From: Planctomycetota bacterium
GTDB taxonomy: Bacteria > Planctomycetota > Brocadiia > JAJRTI01
Length of the DNA: 24,381 nucleotides
Assembly (NCBI GenBank): GCA_024278415.1
Contig: JAJRTI010000395.1
Span: forward strand, 1 to 24,381
Direction of reading: 5' to 3'
Below the pieces are notes generated by a model. It searched no databases. It had not been told where the DNA came from and worked only from the letters and a program-made list of their open reading frames with translations. Positions within the stretch are counted from its first letter, which is position 1, and the number at the start of each line of letters is the position of its first letter. Both the position numbers and the translations under genes were made by a program. Positions 15,327 through 23,504 of this stretch are shown here, in pieces.

Positions 15327-18300
15327 TCACTGCTCCGCGACTAGCTCTATGCCGCTCAGGAGCGGCAACTCCTGGGTCGCGGACAGCGATACGACCAAAT
15401 CGTCCGCCACCTCCACACCGCGGACTTCCCTGACCACAGCACGCCCTACTCCGCCAGCCGCCGCGGCAATGTCGAAGTTGCTCAGTACCTCGCGGCCCTG
15501 GAGCGATACGCTGAAGATGCGCTCGCCGGGCTGCTTGCCCTCCAGCTCCGCGAAGTATAGCCGCACGGTGTAGCGCCGCGGCTTGTCGAACGCGCCCAAG
15601 ATCGTCTTGCCCTCCCACCTGAGCGGAGCATACGCGCTCCGGTCGGCCGCGGTTACGGCCTTGGCCTTGCCGGGTGCCGGTTGCACGAACGGCCGAATAC
15701 GCAGCACACCCGCGCCCTTCAGACCCGATGCCGCGACCCACGGCAGCCTCCCCTGCACTAGACTCGAATGCACGCGCGCCGTCTCGAACCCGCGAGGCTC
15801 CTCCAAGATCGGCACGTCCGGCGAAGGCCCGCCCACGCTCGGATACTCCAACCAGAGCGTGCCGTCCGGCGCGGTGCGGTTGCCGGGCGCGCCCAAGTTG
15901 ATGCCCAGCCGCACCACGGGCGTCTGCTTCGCCGGCGCCGGGTAGTAGTCGAACGACCATTGCTCCACTTCGTCCATGGGCACGAGCGCGAGCGACGACT
16001 GGTTCTGGTACGCGCACAGACACGTGCGCGTGTAGTCCGGCGCATTGAGCACTCCGTTGGCCGCGACGAGGTTCGACGTGCACCCGGACTTGAAGCCGCC
16101 GATGCTGATCGTGCCCTGGCCAGCGTGGAAATCCAAGTAGCACGCGGAGGCCGATCGGAAGGTCATGAGGTGTTCGCTCGCAATCGCGGTGTTGCAGCCC
16201 TTGAAACGGACCCAGTTCCAGGGGATCGTCTCGCCCGTCATGGGGTGTGTACGGGTGACGAGCTTGCCCGTACGAAGGGCATAGACCTTGGCGGGGCGAG
16301 CGGACAGGTTGCCCCCGCCCGTCTGTGTGATGATCATCTCGTGCCGCAGGATGGGCGGGCCCGAGTACGCCTCCTTGTGCCGCCACAGCAGGCGCCCGTC
16401 CGATCCAGCGTACGCCGCCATCCCCACGGCCGTTTCGTCGCGTGCGCGGTCGCCCGCGCGGCTGCCGGCTTGCAGGAGCACGTCGTACTCTTCCGAATAC
16501 CCGAGCCAGGTGCCGAACACGCCCTCATCCACGGACCAAACCACGTCGCCACTGCGCGCGTCGAGAGCGAGGAGTTGCGGTCTGGCCGCGGCGGTCACGA
16601 GCAAGGGCCTCGCCGCCCTCCCCTTCTTCGCTTGAGGATCGTAGGCGAGGCGCCGCCGCCGCAGAAAGTCGAGCCGCTGCCGCGACATGCCGTCGAGGCA
16701 GAAGATGCGGCCCCCGCCGGCCACGATGCAGTTGTGCCGGAAGTTCAGCCCGGCCTTGCGTGTCCAGAGCGCCCGGCCCGTACGCCGGTCCAGGACCACG
16801 AGATACCGGCTGCCGACGCCATACCGGTGGTTGAGCAACGCTTGCTTACCCACGGCTAGCGGCGCCGCGCCGGCGATGAGCAAGTCGCGGTACACGCCGA
16901 TGTAGCCCCAATTGGGCCGTTGCCCGTCGATCTTGGGCAGCTTGATCGTTCGTTGGATCTCGCCCGTGGCCGCGTCGAGCACCAGACAGCCCGATCCGCG
17001 CACGAGGTACACCTCGTCCGCGGTCGCCACGTAGTTCGTGCCGTACTGGTTCGCTCCCGGCATGTGCCGTTGGTTGTACGTGCGGTCGCGGGGATCGGGG
17101 TTGTACGTGCCGTTGTAGTACATGTCTGACGTGTCCACGTCTGCAAACTCCCTGCGCCACAACACGCGGCCGGTGTACACGTCCCGCGCACTGAGCACGG
17201 TCGGATAGCTCGGCCGCTTCTTGAGGCCCGCAAGGCCTTCGAGGAAGAGCCGGCCCGCGACGATCTGCGGCATGGGGCCGTGGCCGTGCCGCGGCAGCAC
17301 GTCGAGGTAAGACGGCCCGCCGAACCACAGCAGCCCCAGCGGCGCCTTCACAAGCTTGTCCCGCGAGCACACCGTGTTCGCCACGTCGCCGTACTGGTGC
17401 GTCCAGTCGGCCGAGCCTGGCAGCGCGCCGACGCGGGCCAACTGCACGCGGCCATCGACCGCCTCGATCTTCGCGTTCGGCAGGGCCGCGCGCTGGAGCA
17501 TCCTGATGAATGCGGCCTGCTCTTCAGCAGGGACCGGCAGCGAGGCCACTCCTCCATACGGCCGCAACACGCGAAACAAGCGCTTGGCGAAGCCTTTGCG
17601 TGTGTAGCCAGACGCGTCGATGTCCTCAGAGACGATGAGTCTCGCCATGTAGGCCGGAAGCTCGAGCGTCTGGATGTCGCCGCGTAGAAAAGTGGCCCTC
17701 TCGCCATACAGACCCATGTCGTCAAACTTGCGCCTCAGCTTTTCAATCTTGGCCGCATCGGGGTCGAGGCCAATGACGCGGATGCCGCCGCTCCGCGCCA
17801 ATCCCTCCGCAAGCCGGCCCGAGCCCAGGCCCAAGACCAAGCAGTAGCCCCTCGATACGCCGGTGCGGCTCAGAATGCGGCGTGCAACCTTCGGCTCGCG
17901 CTTCGCGCCGCGGGGCTTGTCGGCCAGAGTGCGCCGGCGCACTTGGCCGCCGCGGGCGCCGTAGCAATACAGCTTCCCCTCTTGGGTGACCACGAATAGC
18001 TTGTCGTCGCCGGCGACCATGCTCCAAGGCTTGCCATCAACCGAGGCCTGCCACGCAACCCGCGCCTGCACGACTGGCGCGGCCTGGGGCTTGGCTGAGG
18101 GAGGTTGCGTGGTCAAGTACGGATCGAGTGAAAAATCGCTGCTCGTGAGCCCGCGGTTATGGCCCTCGATGGCGAGCACGTTATTGCCCTTGCGCAAAAG
18201 GCTCCTCGCGTTGGCGATGGCGAAGGTTTCGTAGCCCTTGGCCTCGTGGCTCTTGATGCCCTTGGCGGCCGGGCCTGCGCCGGACCTCACGCCCACGCGC

Positions 18301-19802
18301 AGCACCTCTTTGCCGTTGAGGTATGCGATAAACGCGTCGTCGTAGTTGATGCTCAGCGACAGGGTCGCGGGTGCGTCGGTCTTGCGCATGCGAAAGGTCT
18401 TGCGGATGTACACAGTGGTGTACTGGCCTGGCATGTGCTTGAGCACGGTCGTGTCGTCGCCATCGCCATAGCCGAATCCGGGCCGGCCGATGCGCCAGCT
18501 TGTCGCGTCGTACCCGAGCGTGGTCCAAGCGCCTTTGGGATGGGAGCCCGCGAGATACCGCCACGCGGCGGCTTGGGGGATGAGCGTCTGGGAGGCCGCC
18601 GACGCCGCGGGCATCGACCGCTCCACCAGCTCCGGCACATGGGGCGTCTCGATCGCGGCCACCCCCCCGCCGGCCGCGCAGTAGAGCCGGTCGCCGGCCT
18701 TCAGGAACACGCGGCTCACGCTCGGCTCGCACGTGGCTCGCCAGCGCACGACGGGCTCCAACACGGTGGCGAAGTATTTCTTGCCGGTCCTGCGCTGCAC
18801 TTTCTGGATCTTGCGCTGCCGCGGCGAGCCAAGCTTGTGCGCGACGATGCCCCCGCGGCCGTCTGCGCCGATGACTTCCTTGGCCGTGAGCACGGAGGCC
18901 GGCATGGGCACTAGGGCCGCGCCGTCGGCGAGGCGGTACATGATGTTCGCGTTGAAGAACCACTCGCCACGCGTGGCCACGTCGTACCCGCCCGCGGCCT
19001 TCGACGTGTTGGCTTGGTAGTAGAGGAACTTGCCGGTGCGCCGGTCGTACACGCCCGGCACGGATCGGCTCCCGGCCACGAGCAGCTTATCGCCGTTGGC
19101 CGCGAGGTAGCCCTGCGGCGCGACTCCCGCGAAGGCCGGGCTGTGGTGCGGCTGGAGCACGTACACCGCGCCCGACCCGCTATTGCACCAGATCACCTTG
19201 CCGGTGTCCGCGTCGACCGCGTAGATAAACGTGCCCATGAACGGCCACACGCTCGCCGCAAAGTAGACCACGCCCTCGTACACGACCGGCGCTCCGCGCG
19301 CCGGCCACATGGACACCAAGCGCTCGTTGCCCAGCACCTTGCGCTCGGACGGTGCGCCGCGCAGGCGCCAGAGTTGGCGGCCCGTCGCGATGTCGAGGCA
19401 ATAGAGATACCCGTCGTCGCACACGAAGTAGAGCTTCCCTCGCCACGCAGCCGGAGCGAAGCGCACGGGCCCATCCACGTAGCGCCGCCACAGCTCTTGT
19501 CCCGTGTCCGTGTCGTACGCGGTGACACAATCGCGCACCATGGATGGCACGATGAGCCGCTTGCCCACCACGATGGGTTCGTAAGACGCATCAAACTGGA
19601 GGCGGTATTGAGTCCAGGGCCAACAGGCCTTGGGTTTGGGCAGTTCGCGCGTCCACCGGAGGTGCAGCTTGGCGGGAAGCGCGTGCGGCGAGTCTGCCGT
19701 GCGTCCGGCGTCGCCGCGCCAGGCGGGCCACTCCCCGGCGCATGCGTGGATTGCGAGCGCGCAACAGAACAAGACGGTCGATCGGCCAAAGTGGGAGTGC
19801 AT
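15327..19802 (-). CDS. Secreted PQQ-type beta-propeller protein with internal SAM-methyltransferase-like domain and malectin-like tail
   Basis: 1491 aa from ATG 19802. The open frame reaches 19988, but a signal peptide (STVLFCCALAIHACAG) follows this ATG directly, so the longer start is unlikely. Order: PQQ-like propeller blades (about 25-410; GQELWRRYVDGP, TGRQLWRLRG, TGKVIWCNSG); a jelly-roll, galactose-binding-like insert (about 415-565; NYDDAFIAYLNGKEVLRVG); one more blade; a Rossmann methyltransferase-like domain (about 640-795) with motif I CLVLGLGSGRLAEGLA and acidic loop VIGLDPDAA; further propeller blades (about 798-1270; TGRVLWRREF, TGRALWTRK); and a malectin-like domain (about 1395-1491; YTVRLYFAELEGKQPGERIF). 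Propellers of this type are BamB-like or quinoprotein-like scaffolds; no Cys-x-x-Cys-His haem site was seen. Substrate and quinone binding are unknown. SAM is cytoplasmic, so the methyltransferase fold is puzzling in an exported protein. Confidence 0.82.
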   Translation of the reverse strand: MHSHFGRSTVLFCCALAIHACAGEWPAWRGDAGRTADSPHALPAKLHLRWTRELPKPKACWPWTQYRLQFDASYEPIVVGKRLIVPSMVRDCVTAYDTDTGQELWRRYVDGPVRFAPAAWRGKLYFVCDDGYLYCLDIATGRQLWRLRGAPSERKVLGNERLVSMWPARGAPVVYEGVVYFAASVWPFMGTFIYAVDADTGKVIWCNSGSGAVYVLQPHHSPAFAGVAPQGYLAANGDKLLVAGSRSVPGVYDRRTGKFLYYQANTSKAAGGYDVATRGEWFFNANIMYRLADGAALVPMPASVLTAKEVIGADGRGGIVAHKLGSPRQRKIQKVQRRTGKKYFATVLEPVVRWRATCEPSVSRVFLKAGDRLYCAAGGGVAAIETPHVPELVERSMPAASAASQTLIPQAAAWRYLAGSHPKGAWTTLGYDATSWRIGRPGFGYGDGDDTTVLKHMPGQYTTVYIRKTFRMRKTDAPATLSLSINYDDAFIAYLNGKEVLRVGVRSGAGPAAKGIKSHEAKGYETFAIANARSLLRKGNNVLAIEGHNRGLTSSDFSLDPYLTTQPPSAKPQAAPVVQARVAWQASVDGKPWSMVAGDDKLFVVTQEGKLYCYGARGGQVRRRTLADKPRGAKREPKVARRILSRTGVSRGYCLVLGLGSGRLAEGLARSGGIRVIGLDPDAAKIEKLRRKFDDMGLYGERATFLRGDIQTLELPAYMARLIVSEDIDASGYTRKGFAKRLFRVLRPYGGVASLPVPAEEQAAFIRMLQRAALPNAKIEAVDGRVQLARVGALPGSADWTHQYGDVANTVCSRDKLVKAPLGLLWFGGPSYLDVLPRHGHGPMPQIVAGRLFLEGLAGLKKRPSYPTVLSARDVYTGRVLWRREFADVDTSDMYYNGTYNPDPRDRTYNQRHMPGANQYGTNYVATADEVYLVRGSGCLVLDAATGEIQRTIKLPKIDGQRPNWGYIGVYRDLLIAGAAPLAVGKQALLNHRYGVGSRYLVVLDRRTGRALWTRKAGLNFRHNCIVAGGGRIFCLDGMSRQRLDFLRRRRLAYDPQAKKGRAARPLLVTAAARPQLLALDARSGDVVWSVDEGVFGTWLGYSEEYDVLLQAGSRAGDRARDETAVGMAAYAGSDGRLLWRHKEAYSGPPILRHEMIITQTGGGNLSARPAKVYALRTGKLVTRTHPMTGETIPWNWVRFKGCNTAIASEHLMTFRSASACYLDFHAGQGTISIGGFKSGCTSNLVAANGVLNAPDYTRTCLCAYQNQSSLALVPMDEVEQWSFDYYPAPAKQTPVVRLGINLGAPGNRTAPDGTLWLEYPSVGGPSPDVPILEEPRGFETARVHSSLVQGRLPWVAASGLKGAGVLRIRPFVQPAPGKAKAVTAADRSAYAPLRWEGKTILGAFDKPRRYTVRLYFAELEGKQPGERIFSVSLQGREVLSNFDIAAAAGGVGRAVVREVRGVEVADDLVVSLSATQELPLLSGIELVAEQ

Positions 19803-19916
19803 GAGTGGGTCGAGCCTTTCGGTTTCATGAGTCTGCGCTCGTAGCGATAGGCCGCCTGCCATGGGGCGCGCGCATCGCCAGAATTCGGGCGGTCTGTACG
19901 CCGCGCGTGGGGTGGG

Positions 19917-19938
19917 CCCGCATGCTGGCGCGTGCGGG
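19917..19938. terminator. Hairpin between the CNVPVFRYALERW gene and the PQQ gene
   Basis: CCCGCATGC (19917-19925) and GCGTGCGGG (19930-19938) pair over 9 bp with one G-U-type position around TGGC. It lies between two minus-strand genes and could attenuate or end transcription of the upstream gene. There is no T-run after it on the minus strand, so an intrinsic terminator is doubtful. Nothing else recognisable is present in 19803-20019. Confidence 0.3.
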
Positions 19939-20019
19939 TACGCATCTGCCATGCGTCTGATCGCATGCGCACGCTCAACACGCGTCACCGCGGGCGCCTC
20001 GGGCTATCGGCCCCGGCTG

Positions 20020-21144
20020 CTAGGTACGCCGTCTGAGCAGCATGACGGTTGCGGCCACCAATACGATACCGAAACCCGCGGCCACGACCAAGACCGTGTT
20101 CCACCACAGCGGCTCCGACACGAGGGGCTCCTCCACCACGGGCGCGGACGTCTGCGTGGCCAACGTAGCTTGCGGCGCGGGCCGCTGCTGCACCGGCAAT
20201 CCCATCGAGTCCGGCACGGGTGGCGGCAGCGCCTCCTCCATGCCCATGAGAACCCCATCCCAGTTCACGTTCATCAGCAGGTCAGTCGTGCCGGGGTTTA
20301 GCGCCTTGGCTTGGCACGAGCAAGGCCCCACGAGAAATGCGCACGCGTCCACGATGTTCTCCTCCGCGATCCCCTGGCCCACGAGTGCGAAGAGCACCCG
20401 CGCCCGGCCAAACACTGCAAAAGCGATCGGCTCTTCGTACTCGCGCAGATCCTTCTCGCTGTTCAGGAGGATACTCACCAGCGCCTGCTCCTGCGGGTCG
20501 TCCCGGCGCAGGCGCATGATGGAAAACTTGATGCCCATATCCTGAGCGGTGTCCGGCTGAGCCAGATACTTCATGTCGTCCTCGGAGAGCGCGGGCAGTT
20601 CCAGCTCCGTTTTGAGCTTGTCCAGATGCCCCTTCAGTTTCTTTTCCGCCGCGTCGTTCTTCTTCGCATTGCCGCACTCCAGCAGCACCCACACGGCCAC
20701 GTCGCCCTTAAGCAACCGATGCGCAATGCGTTTGCGCATGGGCGAATTGATAAGCGCTTCCGGCGTGGACGCGGCCAACGGCCCGGCCCACGCGGCCAAC
20801 GGGATGCCCGCACGATAGGGGTAGCGCAAAACCACGCGCGGCAGCTTCGCGGTCCCTTGGGCCTCCCAGAGCTTCTGATATTCCTCCTCGACCTTGCCGT
20901 CGAGATCGACCACCTTCACGACGAAGTTCGAGTCACCTTCATTGGCCACGGACGCGGCGTCGAGTTGGCGCACGGCGGCTTGATCGTCGTCGTTCAGAGA
21001 GCCGCGGTGGAACACGACCGCCTCAAACACGTCAGCCGGCCAGCGCTCGAGCGCGTAGCGGAACACGGGTACGTTGCACGCTTGCGCCAGGCGGGCCACG
21101 CTGAGGGCTAAGACAAGGATGGCTGCGGATGGCTTGATTCGCAT
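20020..21144 (-). CDS. Membrane-anchored hypothetical protein with CNVPVFRYALERW motif
   Basis: 374 aa from ATG 21144, which is preceded by AGGAA at 7 nt. The open frame extends to 21312, but that extra stretch overlaps the divergent gene and lacks a signal, so it is rejected. A signal peptide (about 1-22) ends at LAQA, directly before CNVPVFRYALERWPAD. The Cys lies where a lipoprotein Cys would be, but the lipobox is atypical (Gln at -2). The central region has RYPYRAGIPLAAW and VAVWVLLECGN, and a later GPCSCQAK motif adds two Cys. A Pro/Ala-rich stretch leads to a C-terminal membrane helix (LWWNTVLVVAAGFGIVLVAATVMLL) and an RRRT stop-transfer end, giving a large exported domain on one anchor. 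I recall similar uncharacterised proteins from planctomycetes, but function is unknown. The four conserved-looking Cys suggest a disulfide or metal site. Confidence 0.75.
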   Translation of the reverse strand: MRIKPSAAILVLALSVARLAQACNVPVFRYALERWPADVFEAVVFHRGSLNDDDQAAVRQLDAASVANEGDSNFVVKVVDLDGKVEEEYQKLWEAQGTAKLPRVVLRYPYRAGIPLAAWAGPLAASTPEALINSPMRKRIAHRLLKGDVAVWVLLECGNAKKNDAAEKKLKGHLDKLKTELELPALSEDDMKYLAQPDTAQDMGIKFSIMRLRRDDPQEQALVSILLNSEKDLREYEEPIAFAVFGRARVLFALVGQGIAEENIVDACAFLVGPCSCQAKALNPGTTDLLMNVNWDGVLMGMEEALPPPVPDSMGLPVQQRPAPQATLATQTSAPVVEEPLVSEPLWWNTVLVVAAGFGIVLVAATVMLLRRRT

Positions 21145-21151
21145 AGGTCTA

Positions 21152-21156
21152 TTCCT
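21152..21156 (-). promoter_or_regulatory. Ribosome binding site deciding the start of the CNVPVFRYALERW gene
   Basis: AGGAA on the minus strand, 7 nt before ATG 21144. Together with the signal peptide beginning at that ATG, it argues against the longer frame starting at 21312. Confidence 0.6.
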
Positions 21157-21280
21157 GGTGGCGGCCAAGGGGAGGGATAGTAGCACGGATGCCACGCGCT
21201 TGTGTTTAGTATACCAGACCGCGGCCCCTGCGTCTGCTGCGCTTGCGCCGATGCCGCGCGACCTGGCATACTCGCCAACC

Positions 21281-22777
21281 ATGTCTCTGCCCAACAGCGC
21301 CAGCTCCATCAAGCCGCGCCCGGCCGTTTGGCCTCTGCTGATCCTTTGTGCATTGGCGGTGGTCCTGCGCGTGCCGTCGTTCGTGGAGCCGCTGGGCCGG
21401 GACTGCGGGGAATTCCTCTACATCGGCAGGCGGATGCTGGATGGCGCGCGGCCCTACGTCGACTTCTGGGAGCACAAGCCGCCTGGTATCTTCTACGCGT
21501 ACGCGCTCTGCGTGCGGGTTTTCGGCTACTCACGCACGTCGCCGCTCGTGTTCTCCACGGTGGTGCACGTGGCGACTCTGCTCGTGGTGTACGCGATCGG
21601 CCGGCGCATGGCCGGCCCGAGGGCCGGCTTCCTCGCCGCGGCCTTCTTCACCGCTTCCACCGCGCAGCCGCGCTTCTGGGGCCTGGGCAACGGCCAGTCC
21701 GTTGAGACGCTCATGCTGTTGCCCCTATCGCTGGGGTGGCTATGCGCGATGCGCGCGGCCGGCCGCCGGGGTGCGGCATGGGCGTGTCTGAGCGGCTTCC
21801 TCATGGCCGGCGCATTTTGGCTCAAGGCCACCGCGGCCCTCCCGTGCGCGGTCGTATTCTTCACCCTCGCGGCGTCGGCCGGCTGGCCGGCGGCCCTGGC
21901 ATTCGTGGCGGGGAGCGCCTGCGCTCTCGTGCCGGTGCCGCTGGCCTACGCCGCGGCGGGGCTATGGCGCGAGTTCTTCGGGCAGGCGTTTGTGGACAAC
22001 TTCGCCTACGCCGGCGTGGACCTGCCGCTCACCGATTATGCCGCGCGGGCCGGCCGCGCGCTCTGGTACGCCGCCAAGTTTCTCGCTGCGCTGTTTGCCT
22101 TCGGGCTTGCCGGAGCCGCGATGGCACTGGCCCGCCGGAGCGCGTGGCGAATTGCGTTGGCCGGCTGGGCCGTGGCGGGTGCGATCCCGTTCTTCCTGGG
22201 CGCTCGATTCTTCCCCCACTACCTTATCGAGGCCCTGGCGCCGCTTGCTCTACTGGCAGGGCTTGCCACGGATCGGCTGGTCTACTCGCCGGCTCGGCCG
22301 CTGTCGCGCGCCGCGGCCGGCGCGGCGCTCTGCGGCGTGCTGGGATGGAACGCGGCCACGTACGCGGCTTCGCATTACCGCCTGAACGTGGCGCACATGA
22401 TGGGGCAGATCGACCGCAACGCCTACCGCAGGCAAATCCCCACCGGCCGGCCTGAAGCCGTGGGCGAGTACCTCAGGCCGCGGCTCTCCGGCGACCGCCG
22501 ACTCCTGGTCTGGGGCCAGGCAACGGCCATCTACCCCGCCGCGGACGCGACGAGCAGCAGCCGCTACCTGTACAGCTACCCGTTCCTCGATCCCATTTCG
22601 CCGGGCCGAGCCGGGCGTGTGGCCGAATTGCTCGGAGAGCTTCGCGCCCGCCCGCCGGAGTTCATCGTGGTGGTGGACCCACGATTGCTCCCTGAACTGC
22701 GCGCGTTCATCCAGAGCGGCTACGCGGTGCAGACGCGGCAATTCGGCTGGGTCATCTGGCGAAGGCGAGGCCTGTGA
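21281..22777 (+). CDS. ArnT/PMT-like polytopic glycosyltransferase
   Basis: 499 aa from ATG 21281, with around ten hydrophobic segments. The first luminal loop after helix 1 carries the family signature: Asp41 and Glu44 in GRDCGEFLYIGRRM, then GARPYVDFWEHKPPG with Lys66-Pro-Pro. This matches the GT39/GT83 dolichol- or undecaprenyl-phosphate-sugar-dependent transferases (PMT/ArnT, PF13231-like), which move a sugar from a lipid carrier to protein, lipid A or another envelope acceptor outside the membrane. Acceptor and sugar are unknown. The C-terminal soluble part (about 395-499; LLVWGQATAIYPAADA, PEFIVVVDPRLLPEL) is typical. ATG 21251 is an alternative start; neither has a clear Shine-Dalgarno, and the longer open frame from 21074 is rejected because it runs into the divergent gene. 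The stop overlaps the next gene's start (GTGA), so the two are coupled. Confidence 0.85.
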   Translation: MSLPNSASSIKPRPAVWPLLILCALAVVLRVPSFVEPLGRDCGEFLYIGRRMLDGARPYVDFWEHKPPGIFYAYALCVRVFGYSRTSPLVFSTVVHVATLLVVYAIGRRMAGPRAGFLAAAFFTASTAQPRFWGLGNGQSVETLMLLPLSLGWLCAMRAAGRRGAAWACLSGFLMAGAFWLKATAALPCAVVFFTLAASAGWPAALAFVAGSACALVPVPLAYAAAGLWREFFGQAFVDNFAYAGVDLPLTDYAARAGRALWYAAKFLAALFAFGLAGAAMALARRSAWRIALAGWAVAGAIPFFLGARFFPHYLIEALAPLALLAGLATDRLVYSPARPLSRAAAGAALCGVLGWNAATYAASHYRLNVAHMMGQIDRNAYRRQIPTGRPEAVGEYLRPRLSGDRRLLVWGQATAIYPAADATSSSRYLYSYPFLDPISPGRAGRVAELLGELRARPPEFIVVVDPRLLPELRAFIQSGYAVQTRQFGWVIWRRRGL

Positions 22778-23496
22778 CAAGCCCCCGCGAAACCGACCTG
22801 TACGAGCCCGTGCGCGACTATCTCGCGGCGCAGGGGTATCGCGTGCGCGCGGAGGTGAAAGATTGCGACGTGGTGGCGACCCAGGGCGACGACTTGATCG
22901 TGGTGGAGCTGAAGCTGCGCGCGAACCTCGACCTGCTCGTGCAGGCCACGGAGCGGCAGCGCGTGTCGGACTCGGTCTACGTCGCGCTCCCGCGGCCCAA
23001 GTCCCGCGTGCGCCGCGGCAGGGCGCACCGGGCGTTCCTGCGCCTCCTGCGGAGGCTGTCGCTGGGCTTGCTGTACGTGTCCATCGACAGCGAGACGCCG
23101 CAGGTGGAGATCCTCCTGCACCCCGGCCACTACGAGCCCAAGCGCGCGACCAAGCAACGCCGCGCCATCATCCAGGAGGCCGAGAGGCGGTCGGGCGACT
23201 ACAACAAGGGCGGCAGTTCGAAGGAGAAGCTCGTGACCGCGTACCGAGAGAACGCGGTCTACATCGCCTGCTGCCTCTCCAAGCATGGCGAGCGGTCGCC
23301 CAAGCAGCTTCGAGACATGGGCGCCGGCCCCAAGACGCTGTCGATCCTCAGCAAGAACCACTACGATTGGTTCGTCCGCGTCGAGCGCGGCGTGTACGCG
23401 CTCACGAGCAAGGGCAAGCGGGCGCTGCGCGACTACCCCGAGCTGAGGAAGCGGTTCATGAGGCGGCTGCGGGAGGGCAGGTACCCCAGCTTCTGA
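22774..23496 (+). CDS. DUF2161-like PD-(D/E)XK phosphodiesterase
   Basis: 240 aa starting at GTG 22774, which overlaps the stop of the preceding gene by 4 nt and has a GAGG-type ribosome site about 5 nt upstream. The N-terminal half shows a PD-(D/E)XK core: Asp32 in KDCDVVA, Glu45-Leu-Lys47 in VVELK, and Gln57 in the following helix. The C-terminal half (about 150-225; ENAVYIACCLSKHGERSPKQL, GVYALTSKGKRAL) looks like a winged-helix DNA-binding domain. This layout fits DUF2161 (COG5482), predicted nuclease-like proteins of unknown role. The protein is cytoplasmic and short. Its coupling to a glycosyltransferase has no obvious functional logic and may be only positional. The catalytic residues are intact. 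Confidence 0.82.
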   Translation: MTSPRETDLYEPVRDYLAAQGYRVRAEVKDCDVVATQGDDLIVVELKLRANLDLLVQATERQRVSDSVYVALPRPKSRVRRGRAHRAFLRLLRRLSLGLLYVSIDSETPQVEILLHPGHYEPKRATKQRRAIIQEAERRSGDYNKGGSSKEKLVTAYRENAVYIACCLSKHGERSPKQLRDMGAGPKTLSILSKNHYDWFVRVERGVYALTSKGKRALRDYPELRKRFMRRLREGRYPSF

Positions 23497-23504
23497 GGGG
23501 CCGG

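Noticed and set aside
21145..21280. Divergent promoters between the CNVPVFRYALERW and glycosyltransferase genes
   Set aside because: TAGTAT and TATACC near 21208-21215 look -10-like, but no -35 at a proper spacing could be supported.
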